64,000 nucleotides of DNA from contig JBAMJV010010126.1 in the NCBI GenBank assembly GCA_037951105.1, positions 1 through 64,000 on the forward strand, read 5' to 3'. Position 1 is the stretch's first letter, and every line of letters begins with the position of its first letter. The translations under genes and the position numbers were made by a program. The DNA comes from Echinarachnius parma (lineage: Eukaryota > Echinodermata > Echinoidea > Clypeasteroida > Echinarachniidae). This document shows positions 12,006 through 21,675 of this stretch, piece by piece. The notes beneath the pieces are model-generated. The model did no database searches, was not told where the DNA came from, and was given only the letters and a program-made list of their open reading frames with translations.

Positions 12006-15000
12006 GTAAGAGCCGTGACACCCCGTAGTAATTTGCATTGCATGCAGTAAGCAGCCGCTGTAGCACTGTCGTGTCCGATTTCTGATACGCCTACGAAATT
12101 CAGTAGATATTATTATGGATATCTCTGCACTTATATAACAAAGAATGAAATCATTCAGTGATAACTGTTACATTTCTTATTGAAATTATTGCTAATAGAA
12201 TATCACTTAATTAATTGATTGACGGTGACATCAAAATCAACTTGTCTGAATTGTGCCAATTTGAAAATAAATATTTTGAATTTTGACTTTTTAAATTTTG
12301 TAATGATTTGCATACGCCATACCATACCCATATCCAAACCATTTGATTTAGCACATTTTGTGGAATGATAAGCATGTTTTTTGTGTTGAGATTTCTCTTA
12401 TATTGTTTTAAATTTTTGAAACCCTTCCAAGTTCCACACATAGGTATGGTATTGGGTCCTATTACCGGATACCATTTCTTTACGCCATGAAAACGATCAA
12501 CATGAAGAACAGAGATATGAATAAAACACAAATAAGTGATCTATATATTCTCAAGATAAAGAATTGATAACTTATTTCGTAGAAAAAAGCAGCAAACTTA
12601 CGCAAATTGAACTTTTACGGCACCCTTTCAAGAAAGCAGAATTTTGTGTAGCGCACAAACCGGGTTGTATTAACCGGACGCACCAAACGTGAATGTTTTG
12701 CATGGGAATGCCAATTGACATGCGCGCTGCCACTGGTGCGCGGCAAAACGCGCGTATAACGCCTCACGGCGCTTATTTTCTTCGGGAAATGGTGGAAAAT
12801 GTTTGCTAAACATCCATTTATTATCCTCCGTTAATGCCGACTTTCAAATTCAACTTTCAAAATTCGAACGTTTTTCCTATTGGAATTTGCATGTACGGTA
12901 ATACAACCCGTTCGGTATTGCAACCCCTTGCTATACATTACAGACAGTAGCATTGTGTGGAGATCAACCTCTTCCGCCTGCTGCACTATCCAAAACATAA
13001 ACAATATTTGTCGTCCGATTTCTCCCTAAATTTACCAGCAAATGCAAAAAAACTTTTGTTTATGTGATCCCTAAGTCATATACTTTGATAATAATTACCG
13101 ACTTTGTTGTTTTGAAGATTGCAAAATGTAGAAAAAAAACGATTATTTCCCGTCTGTTTTCATTACCGATGCATCCTAACACACAACGTTTAACTGATGA
13201 ACGGAACAGTGTATGAATAGGCAGTATGGTAATCTCCCGTGTATTACCATATATTGCGTGTAAATGGTCCACCTAAGTGGACCATATACTTTGTAGATGT
13301 GCCAAGTTCCAATCTTCCATTCATTTCAATTGCTAAAGTTTTAAAAATGTGACATCTACATTTTATGTTTACTGTTACTATATGTAGTTCAGTTTCCACA
13401 TTCAACACAACTGCCATTTTATTTTTAGAGGCATTTTCATGCATGTGCAAGACAGTGTGACACTTAACAAATTAATCTGCATACAGTACTGCCGCATACG
13501 GTGCAATTACTATTGCAATGAATTTTGCCATAAAATGAATGCTGCAAAATTTGAAGTCGCGACCAGTCCACAATTGTGGTAAGTCTAAAACTGCCACTGT
13601 CAGTTTCTCCTTCCTTCCTCCGCTGGAATCGGAGATCCTCGCGCAGAGTGTCATTAAACACACTCAATGTATGTGAAGGGGCTGACATCTCTCCTGCTGT
13701 CAAACACTTCTAGTATAAAATGCTAGACTAAAGTCTAACACAAACTACATGATACATGTAAATGATAGATTAAGAGGTGTGATTGAATGTGATTGAGCTC
13801 TGTAAATGTATTACCATCAGGTGCAAAGAAGACAAAATACAACCTGCCTAAAACTTTTTTTACATTTTTTACACCATGTAATGTGACTTCAGGAAGTACA
13901 GATTATGAATCTGTTACAATGTCAGATTAAGTAGATTTATGTTATTTTTATTTTTAGCTTTCAGCTGTATGTTTGTGTCCACATCAAAGGATGAATATTG
14001 CTACTAGTATGTTCTACATTAAATGCATGCAGAAAGAAACACAATTTCGAACTGCAATAAAGCTATTAACTTGTTTCTATCCACCCTTGCAAGTCAAGTT
14101 GTTAACTGCATGCTGGTTTCTACATGGTATCCAGTCAAACCTGAAGGAAATTGCTTCTTATTGTGTACTCTCATTCTCAATGAAAACAAAAATACACCAA
14201 CACATTGTATGCTAAAATAGCAATACTACAGCACTAGTCTGGGATTGCCAGTGCCGATGCATTTGATTTATAAATCTCAATTTTAACATCATTGCGGAGT
14301 GTTCTAGTCAGAACCTTTTTAAACAAGATGTCAGTATGTCAAAAAGAGTTAAATTTCTGCTGTTCAAAATGTGCATGTATCAGTCATGCGCTACTTTGAT
14401 ATTTGCTCTTGATCGTCAAGGGCTGTGAAAGAATTTGGTGCTCTAATTGTTGGTTATTAACTTTGAAAAAGCAATTCCTTGTTTTAGCCATCCAAAACTA
14501 AACAACCAAAACAAACACAAAAATGGACACTAATGAATTCCAAGTTCAGATGACAAAGTGTAATTGTATATCAGCTATTCAAACGATCAACGAGAGGGGG
14601 AGGCATATATTTACTTTTGATTAAAGGAGGGGGGTAATCCCGGCTTTGATTCAGGTTTATAGCTTTAAATATGTGCCTTTATTGATATACCACACTCTTT
14701 TTTTCAAAGAAATCCTTAAGTTGGGAAAAAAAGGTAAATTTCATGCAACTTTTTTGCTTTATTACGCATCGGCGTTCCATGCTCCTAAAAAAAGTCATTT
14801 ATAGCAGAGCGGGAATGTGCGCACGTGTCACCCGATTCATGACCACATGCAGACCGCAACGTGGAGGAATGTGCATTGTTTACATGCAGAGCCTATGACT
14901 TGCTTGTAAAACAAACTCGTTTTTGCTTGTAAATTGAGGTTTTACTGAAAATGCTTAAGAATTGCTAAGAAATGAATTGTAGCAGGATGCAGCTACACAT

Positions 15001-16516
15001 CTGAGTGTATATCGTCCATGATATAAACCTGAACAAATGTTTGCAAATATTTAAACAAATGGAAATAATATCTCTGTGTCAACGTGAGTATTGCACTCAG
15101 CGTGCACGTCTATGACCGAGCTAAACTGCGATTGCCTGCAGGTGACGTCACAAAGATGACGTCTTTTTTTGTTCGCCCGGGACTCAGTTTTTTTTACGGG
15201 GGTTCCGAAAGTGAATTTACAAGTCGATTTTTTTTATTTTACCGGGTTTTCCCACGAGGAAAATATGTTTGTATTAGTAATCTTCATGAAAATCTACCTT
15301 AGATACAGTAAAACCCAATTTTGAGGCAGTTTTCTTGTCACCATACCTTTAAGTTCCCTACACATTAGAACCGAATTTCATGTATACGACCAACATTGAC
15401 CCTCTGGGCAAGGACGGAGCATCATTCAAAGTCACTCGCTGCACTGGCTAATCCCATTCATTGCATATAGCATGGAGGCTGCCATTGATGTTTATGTAGC
15501 TCGGATTTAGAATTGTTTGCTCAAAAATGTGACGTCAAACACAAACTACTCTTTTGTGTTTGTGAACAATCCCTGCGAGCTGCGAGAGCTAACAAAAAGA
15601 GCTTGAGCTTGTTAGTTCGGGTACGACGTAACATTTTAGCGAGAACAATTACAAATCTGGGTTTTAAAACATTTAATGACAGCCTCCATACTGTACGCGA
15701 TGAATTGGGTTAGCCCATACAGCGATTGACTTTGATTGATTCCCCTCCTTTGCTCATAGGGTAAACGTTAGACATATTTGCATGAAATTATGTTTTAATA
15801 CAATGCTCGAAATTAACTTTTTTTGCTGGTGGCCCGGTCGGGCCAGTAAAATTAGTATTTTTCCAATTTTGGTGGCCCGAAACTAAAATCTACTGGCCCG
15901 AAACTAAAATCTACTGGCCCAAACAAAATACAGAAAAACAAAAGTAAAATGACTACAATAACCATATTCATAGTTTCAGGGTACTAGGCATGACTTTTTC
16001 TTTTTCATTCCCCTTTGTTTCTTTGTAAGATGAATTAAATAAACATGAATAATAGGATGAATGTGTGTGTGTCATGTCTTTTTATTCATTATCTTCATCA
16101 AAAAATCACAGCGATTGAATAAGTGGGGAAACTTCTCCTTTAATGACTTTAATAAACTGCACAAACTGGCCACTAGCAAGAAAATAAGTGTCTGTTATGA
16201 TAACAACTGATTTTCCGTTTGGGTGGTTACAACCAAGTACTTTAAAGATTATATGATTGTTCTATCATCATTTTCACAATTTTGTAATAAATTTCATGTA
16301 AATTTTGAATTAAAGTAAACATCCACAATGTTCAATTGTTTATTCTAATATTTCTTATCAAAAGGGTGATACCTTACAGCCTACAACGTACATTCCAGGA
16401 ATGTGTTGCAAGTGATGTTGTTCATAATTAGATTTCTGTAAGTGTGCTAACTTGACCTTCAATTAATATTTTGAACACATGATAGACAGATGAATGTCTC
16501 TCTTTTTTCTTCGCAG
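12006..16516 (+). other. PACS intron 1
   Basis: GTAAGA donor, TTCTTCGCAG acceptor. Contents by eye: a 20-base inverted repeat TGGTCCACCTAAGTGGACCA at 13265-13284, GC-richer patches at 12640-12790 and 14800-15200, and at about 15802-15930 a repeat containing GGTGGCCCG and CGGGCCAGTAAAATTAG with an internal duplicated phrase (CCCGAAACTAAAATCTACTGG). No further coding exon is recognised. Confidence 0.75.
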
Positions 16517-16604
16517 ATTATGTAGCTTGAGGATGACTCGATTAGTGGTGCACAAGGCATTAGAAAGTGATCTCAATTCTATCATCATTGCAGTCAGAAT
16601 GCAA
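16517..16604 (+). CDS. PACS: PACS exon 2, start of furin-binding region
   Basis: 88 bases. The first A completes the arginine codon begun in exon 1, and then 29 codons read LCSLRMTRLVVHKALESDLN and on to SIIIAVRMQ. Human PACS2 has [29 protein letters not shown], so the pattern of hydrophobic positions and the terminal IAV[RK]MQ are conserved. This is the first strand pair of the cargo- and adaptor-binding domain. Acceptor CTTCGCAG and donor GTAAGT are both canonical, and the exon ends in phase 0. Confidence 0.95.
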
Positions 16605-16710
16605 GTAAGTACAATTCAATTTGTTACCCATTTCATGATTTTTGTGTGTAAGTAGTTCACACATTCAGCTTGGCTAATACCTGCACACATTTTTGAACAG
16701 ATAATGTAGA

Positions 16711-16946
16711 CAGCGAAAAAAATACACGGGGGCAGCGGGCGAATTCGCCCCCGAAATGCCCAAAAGAGCCCCCAGGGGGGATTTTTGTTGGATTTTCTGT
16801 TTGGATTGTGATCAAATGCTTATAAGATGATCACTTACAGCATTAGAGCTTAATAGTAGCCCCTGAAATTCGAAAAAGAGCCCGGAAATTTGTAGCCCCC
16901 GAGATGATAAAAGTAGCCCCCCCGAAAAATATTAATTTTGTCGCTG
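16711..16946 (+). mobile_element. hAT-type miniature element, GCCCCC family, copy 1
   Basis: The 236-bp element begins CAGCGAAAAAAATACACGGG and ends ATTTTGTCGCTG, so the tips are inverted repeats. The 8-base sequence AATGTAGA occurs at 16703-16710 directly before it and again at 16947-16954 directly after it, an 8-bp target duplication typical of hAT transposons. Internally it has AAATGCCCAAAAGAGCCCCC and related GCCCCC words, shared with the copies at 42132-42347 and 43702-43976. No coding capacity. Confidence 0.93.
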
Positions 16947-17095
16947 AATGTAGATCGTTTTCACTTTCTCTCTTCCAATGCTCAAAATAAGCACAGGCCT
17001 GGGGCCAGTTAAAATAATTTAATTGATGCTAAATACCACTGGCCTAAATGGGTAACTAAATATAACAGAATTTGTAGTTTTGATGTTTGGTTCGG

Positions 17096-17260
17096 GCCAC
17101 CAGATTCAGGTCACCAGATTCAGGTTTATGGCCACCAGATTCAGGTTTAGGGCCACCAGATTCAGGTTTAGGGCCACCAGATTCAGGTTTAGGGCCACCA
17201 GATTCAGGTTTAGGGCCACCAGATTCAGGTTTAGGGCCACCAGATTCAGGTTTAGGGCCA
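17096..17260 (+). repeat. 21-bp tandem array (about 8 units)
   Basis: Unit GCCACCAGATTCAGGTTTAGG repeated head to tail. The first two units are variant (one is shorter, one has TATGG in place of TAGGG). Because 21 is divisible by three all frames remain open, giving a repetitive TRFRFRA-type frame that is not a gene by any other evidence. It is embedded in a repeat with GGGCCA words at both sides. Confidence 0.92.
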
Positions 17261-18055
17261 CTATAATTGGAAAAGTCAAGAGTTTACCTTACCAACTGGG
17301 CCTGGGCCACAAAACAAAACAGTTTCTTCTTTTTGTGGTGATACTGTATGTAAAATTGATGGGGGGATATAAGCTTGATATGAATTTAGAGGAAAATAAA
17401 ACTTGTTACACAGGTCTCTAAACAATAGAAAATATGGTTACAATTTGGAAATTTGACATGTAAAAAAGTTCTGAAACCTACCAATACCCACATGCTTCCT
17501 GGAAACATTCATTCTCTTCTACATTTTCCTCTTCAGAATTGAATATCCTTCCAATGTCGGCACACACTATTCTTCTCTTTTATCTGTTTGTCTTTCCTGC
17601 CTGAATCTGTCCTTTCTCCCATTTCTACTTACAATATACATGTATGCACTACTGTAAGTGCAGGAGACTTGATACCATGATTGTCCAGAAGCAAGGCACC
17701 AAATCTAGATAGAGTGACAGAAATTGAGCTTGGATTATAATATTGGATTGCACTGAGTTCATGAATATAAACGGGAAAACAGGTCAACATTTCAGCATTT
17801 GCAGGCGACCATTTCTCAGCCCCAAGTTGAATCTCGTACAAATTCGCATTCTTATGTGAGTGCTGATGAAAATGACTGTTTTTTCCCCAGTCATTCAAAC
17901 AGATCTGTCTATTCAAGTTTTAATTTTTTTTCTTCTTTTTTTTCTTTTTTTTAAGAAAGGGAATATTCATTCAAGAATAGATTGAAGTTTCAAAATGATT
18001 TCCATGAAAAAAATATACATCTAACCCTTAACCATTTTATTACCACTGGTGCAAT

Positions 18056-18125
18056 CATTGTATGACAATCTGGCTTGATACATGGTTCATTGTATGACAA
18101 TCTGGCTTGATACATGGTTCATTGT
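18056..18125 (+). repeat. 32-bp direct duplication next to exon 3 acceptor
   Basis: The unit starting CATTGTATGACAATCTGGCT occurs at 18056 and again at 18088, with the first bases of a third copy at 18120. The second copy ends about 20 bases before the exon 3 acceptor AG (18141-18142), in the branch-point zone. Confidence 0.92.
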
Positions 18126-18142
18126 TACTTCTTTTCTAACAG

Positions 18143-18232
18143 AATTCCAAGAGGACTCTTCGATCAAATGAAATATTTCTGCAGCAAGGAAAAGTGCTGG
18201 ACACTGACTTGGATCTATCATTCTCATTGCAG
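18143..18232 (+). CDS. PACS: PACS exon 3, furin-binding region
   Basis: Exactly 30 codons, phase 0 at both ends, reading NSKRTLRSNEIFLQQGKVLD then TDLDLSFSLQ. Human PACS1 has [30 protein letters not shown] at the same place, so length and the SKR-LRSNEI and FSLQ motifs are kept. The acceptor is TTTCTAACAG and the donor GTAAAC. The following intron carries the antisense LTR retrotransposon. Confidence 0.95.
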
Positions 18233-18419
18233 GTAAACATCTAACCGTACTCAGTTTGTTTTTGTTATAATCATCTGAATGTAAATTGTACATATACTTG
18301 ACAAAGAAACAATGAAATACAAATTACATAAAAGACTTCCAGAGAACCAGACTGTTCAACTGGAACAGGTTACATGTAGCTAAATAAACTACAATATGTA
18401 CTTATCCAGCTTAGAACTA

Positions 18420-18499
18420 TTAACCTGTTCCCTTCGAGATTCTGAAATCTCCATAGACTTTGTACACAACCCACCCGGTTCCCGTAGTCAAGGGGTTAA
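18420..18499 (-). mobile_element. 80-bp TTAA-bounded repeat, copy 1
   Basis: Bounded by TTAA at 18420 and 18496. Its reverse complement, starting TTAACCCCTTGACTACGGG, matches the copy at 53910-53988 over nearly its whole length. TTAA bounds are typical of piggyBac-type insertion, but the short terminal repeats are imperfect, so the class is only suggested. Confidence 0.7.
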
Positions 18500-18653
18500 G
18501 CTTAACATATGTAAAACATATTAGAGTTTTTAGATTAAGTTCTAGTTAAGAGTACATACTGCAATTTAGGAGAGATACTTACATTTACTGAGTACAATTT
18601 ACATTATGATGGTACTCAATCTGTCAACATCTAGTAAAATTAGTGGGCCTACA

Positions 18654-19039
18654 TTAAAGGGACTTAGTAACATTGTCCAAATCCTCAAAATCCGATTGAA
18701 AATCTAGCGGTTCCCTCATACCTTGTTGTATTCTTATTGACAAAAAAGGCATGGGACAGGTTTCGGTTTGTCAAATTTCCCTTTCGTTAAAAAGATATTT
18801 ACGATTGAAGTGTTCAGATGTCAAATTATCCAATGGATCGTCAGAATCGTGTACATAGTAAGTGCAATGAGTTAGTGAATGTCACTTTGCATTTTTGCTA
18901 ATTACTTGGCCATATAAAGTCCATTTAACTTGAATTTTTCACACAACACCCAGTGGACATATCAGATAACAACAATATACATTGTATCAACCACTCATCG
19001 CTTTTTGCACATGTCAACAAAGTTACTAGATCCCTTTAA
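18654..19039 (+). mobile_element. 386-bp TTAA-bounded inverted-repeat element, copy 1
   Basis: Begins TTAAAGGGACTTAGTAACAT and ends GTTACTAGATCCCTTTAA, so its tips are inverted repeats and both carry TTAA. The reverse complement of the whole element aligns with 56794-57150 in order and spacing. The apparent open frame at 18930 is part of the repeat, as the same peptide pattern (TQWTYQ, HMSTKL) reappears on the minus strand at 56.8 kb. It is a non-autonomous DNA element. Confidence 0.8.
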
Positions 19040-19054
19040 CTTATATGTAAAGTA

Positions 19055-19708
19055 CATGTCCCAGAAAGAATGGTACAGTCAGAAAATATGTTTTTATGGT
19101 ATGAAGGTAAATCCAAATATATTTTATTTGGTATCATCTTACAGACAAATAATCAGGCTTCCTGAATCCTGATGTTTTTTTTATTTCAGCTTAATTGGGT
19201 TTGTCAGTCGTGAGATAGGGTGGTTTGTTTGCAGTAAAGCGAAATCCACTTTGTGCCAATTTTACTTTCTGTGTATTACATGACTTACCCAAACGTAAAT
19301 AATTAGCATAAAAGTGTAGAATGTAATAAGTAATTATTCAATTGGCTAAATACAATGCTTATATTGTTACCATTACATGAATTCAATGTTAATGGATTTT
19401 AGGCCTATTGTTTAATCAACAGAGGCATTACAAAATCTTCAATGTGAGAAGACCAAATGTGTGCAATGAATGCACATCAACATTTTCAGTGCCAATACAA
19501 AAATCGGCAGAAATGGGTGTTTGTATATATATATACAATCTGACATAATTCGGGATTCGCTGTCAAAGGGAAATAGGTCAAACAAAGACCATCTGAAAGC
19601 ACAACTCTTCCCCTTTAATATGGTACCAAATATGTATATTTTTATCTTGCCTTCATACTTCATACCGTAAAAAATATTTTCCGACTGTTCCATTCTTTCT
19701 GGGACATA
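19055..19708. mobile_element. Element with roughly 85-95-bp inverted ends
   Basis: The left arm (19055-19137, starting CATGTCCCAGAAAGAATGG) matches the reverse complement of 19614-19708 (ending CCATTCTTTCTGGGACAT) with some substitutions and one small insertion. The centre is AT-rich without coding content. It starts 15 bases after the preceding TTAA element. No target duplication could be fixed. Confidence 0.65.
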
Positions 19709-19915
19709 TGAGTAGTTATATTGAGTAGTAGCAATTTATGGTTTGATCTGCTTTACTCACTGAATTATGTTACCACACTTCATTTGCTCTTCGACTGCCT
19801 GCTCAATGTGTGTGGACTGTATTTAAAGATGCCTAGCACTTAGCAGGACTGGTGGCTGGCTATATTTACACAACCTGATCATGTGTCTGTTAAAAAGGAA
19901 AACTGACTGCATTGG

Positions 19916-20836
19916 TGTGACAAAGCTCCCCCAGATTGGGTATACTTTGTCCAGTCATACGCCGTCACCTTTCTCCTTCCACATTGGAGCCGGAATAAAT
20001 AACTCAGAAACACTGTTCATATTGGAGAGTAATACATGCCGGTTTATTTACAAAGTTATCCATGAAGCAAAGAGGGACAAGCAGATCGCAGATCTGCTCT
20101 CAACCAAGTCTTGACGTATTCTGATTCAAAAATCCAACTCCAGTGTAAATCTCAGTCCAAAAATAGATCAAGAGAAAGTAACAATGCACTGCTTGTATAA
20201 TTCAATATTATCAAGAGCAAATTAATGTTCACTTCTTGTGTAACGCAAATTTGGCAGTTACATAAACTGTACATAAAGAAATAGTTAAGAATATCAATTC
20301 ACCAAGTCAGCAATCTGGCCAGACATCCACCTCAGCTACTACTAACAAAATACATGAAGAACTGACTTCCAGCCAATCAAAGCGCTGGTCTAGCAGGTCT
20401 ACTTACATCACATGAGACAAAGAGTTAATATAGAAATTCATCCTAACCAATCAGCAACAACGATTGACCTTATATAAGCTATGTTATTCCTTGTCTAGAA
20501 CGAGCATAAGAAAATACAAAAGAAATACTTTAGACCAATCAGTACTCCCCTTAGTGGTGTTTTCATACACCTTATTTTATGGTAATTACTTTGTGTTGAC
20601 CCAGACACATTTGCCCCTTGCTGGTCATTTGACCCTGAGCTGCACCTGTCCTAGGTTATTCTGACAGCGGTCAAAATGTAAACAACTCGGACCCCCTCCG
20701 TTGTTTCAGGGTTATACACTCCCCAATTCCCCACTCACTAGTATATTCTGAGATGAAAGGGAACCTCTCAGTAATGTGAGGATAATTCACATTCATAATA
20801 TAATTCTAAATTAAAGGGACATGTTTGCATGTCACA
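19916..20836 (-). repeat. 3' LTR of the Gmr1-like element
   Basis: 921 bp, TGTGACA to TGTCACA. Comparison with 26782-27702 shows a single visible difference (GATAATTCAC here, GATAATCCAC there, around 20790). On the minus strand it carries a TATA-like TATATAA near 20470-20477 and an AATAAA near 20043-20048, in the right order for U3-R-U5. Confidence 0.97.
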
Positions 20837-20840
20837 GACA

Positions 20841-20853
20841 TCCCCTTTCTTCT
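20841..20853 (-). other. Polypurine tract
   Basis: On the minus strand AGAAGAAAGGGGA lies four bases before the 3' LTR. This is the expected plus-strand DNA priming site of an LTR element. Confidence 0.85.
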
Positions 20854-21675
20854 GGAGATGGAAACTATATCGGTTAAGAATGAGGTACTTAACCTCATTA
20901 TAAACATAGTTTACATCAGAGTGAATTATCTTAATCTCACCACCCTAATGAAACACCAAAGTACGTAAAACAAAACATAACATTAACATGTTGATATACA
21001 AAATAATATTAACAAAATACAATATTTGACTGCGTGTACTCAAACCATTTTCTCAAACATTATCATGCAAAAATAACATGACATTTTCATCTCTTAAACT
21101 CTTCAAATATGCAAGTGCATGCTTAATAATCCATGACATTTTAGCACTAGATAATAATAATGAAGCATATCATGATGACTGTATCAATTACAACATATCG
21201 ATTCACATAATCAAGAGATCAAAATTTTCATACGCAGATTAGAGTTCATAAGTGAGTTCAATATTCAAGCTAGTATTTCTTGTGATTATTATTCTTTTTA
21301 AATTCCATTAAAAAGTTCTCGATTCTGGGTGTCACGAGTGCGTTCCTGGCTCCTCCAGTCGTCTCCAAATTCACGCACCATTCGCGATTCAATTCAAGTT
21401 CAGTTCCAAAGTGTGCAAGTGTGTGGCCGCGATAATTATTCATATTCTAAAAAAACCTATTCTTACAATTTCTTGGCATAAGTGTGTGTGGCTATAAAAA
21501 TCGACTTTCATTACACATAATTACAATACTTTTCTCAGTTATTCTACTCTTATTATCATTCCCACAAACAAGGTATCATTTACCCAACATCCATGTTGTA
21601 CATTACTTATTAATACAAATCAAATCATGAGAAGTCATATCGATTAAGTCTCTTCTTAATCTATCTCTACTTTCT
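20854..21675 (-). other. 3' untranslated stretch of the retrotransposon
   Basis: About 820 bp between the stop of gag-pol and the polypurine tract. AT-rich, no open frame of note and no env-like coding. Its length is similar to the 5' leader. Confidence 0.75.

Larger units (their letters stand above)
16605..18142 (+). other. PACS intron 2
   Basis: Donor GTAAGT, acceptor TTTCTAACAG. It holds a GCCCCC-rich hAT-type miniature element (16711-16946), a repeat with GGGGCCAGTTAAAATAA at about 17000 followed by a 21-bp tandem array (17096-17260), a pyrimidine-rich stretch at 17925-17955, and a 32-bp direct duplication just before the acceptor. Confidence 0.8.

Noticed and set aside
17096-17260. CRISPR-like array
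   Set aside because: Units are contiguous with no spacers and the sequence is animal nuclear DNA.
17080-17421. Frame with repeated TRFRFRA
   Set aside because: The 21-bp tandem array keeps all frames open; lies inside PACS intron 2 with no splice support.
20464-20664. 66-codon frame occurring twice (also at 27330)
   Set aside because: It is LTR sequence present in both copies, on the strand opposite to the element's genes.
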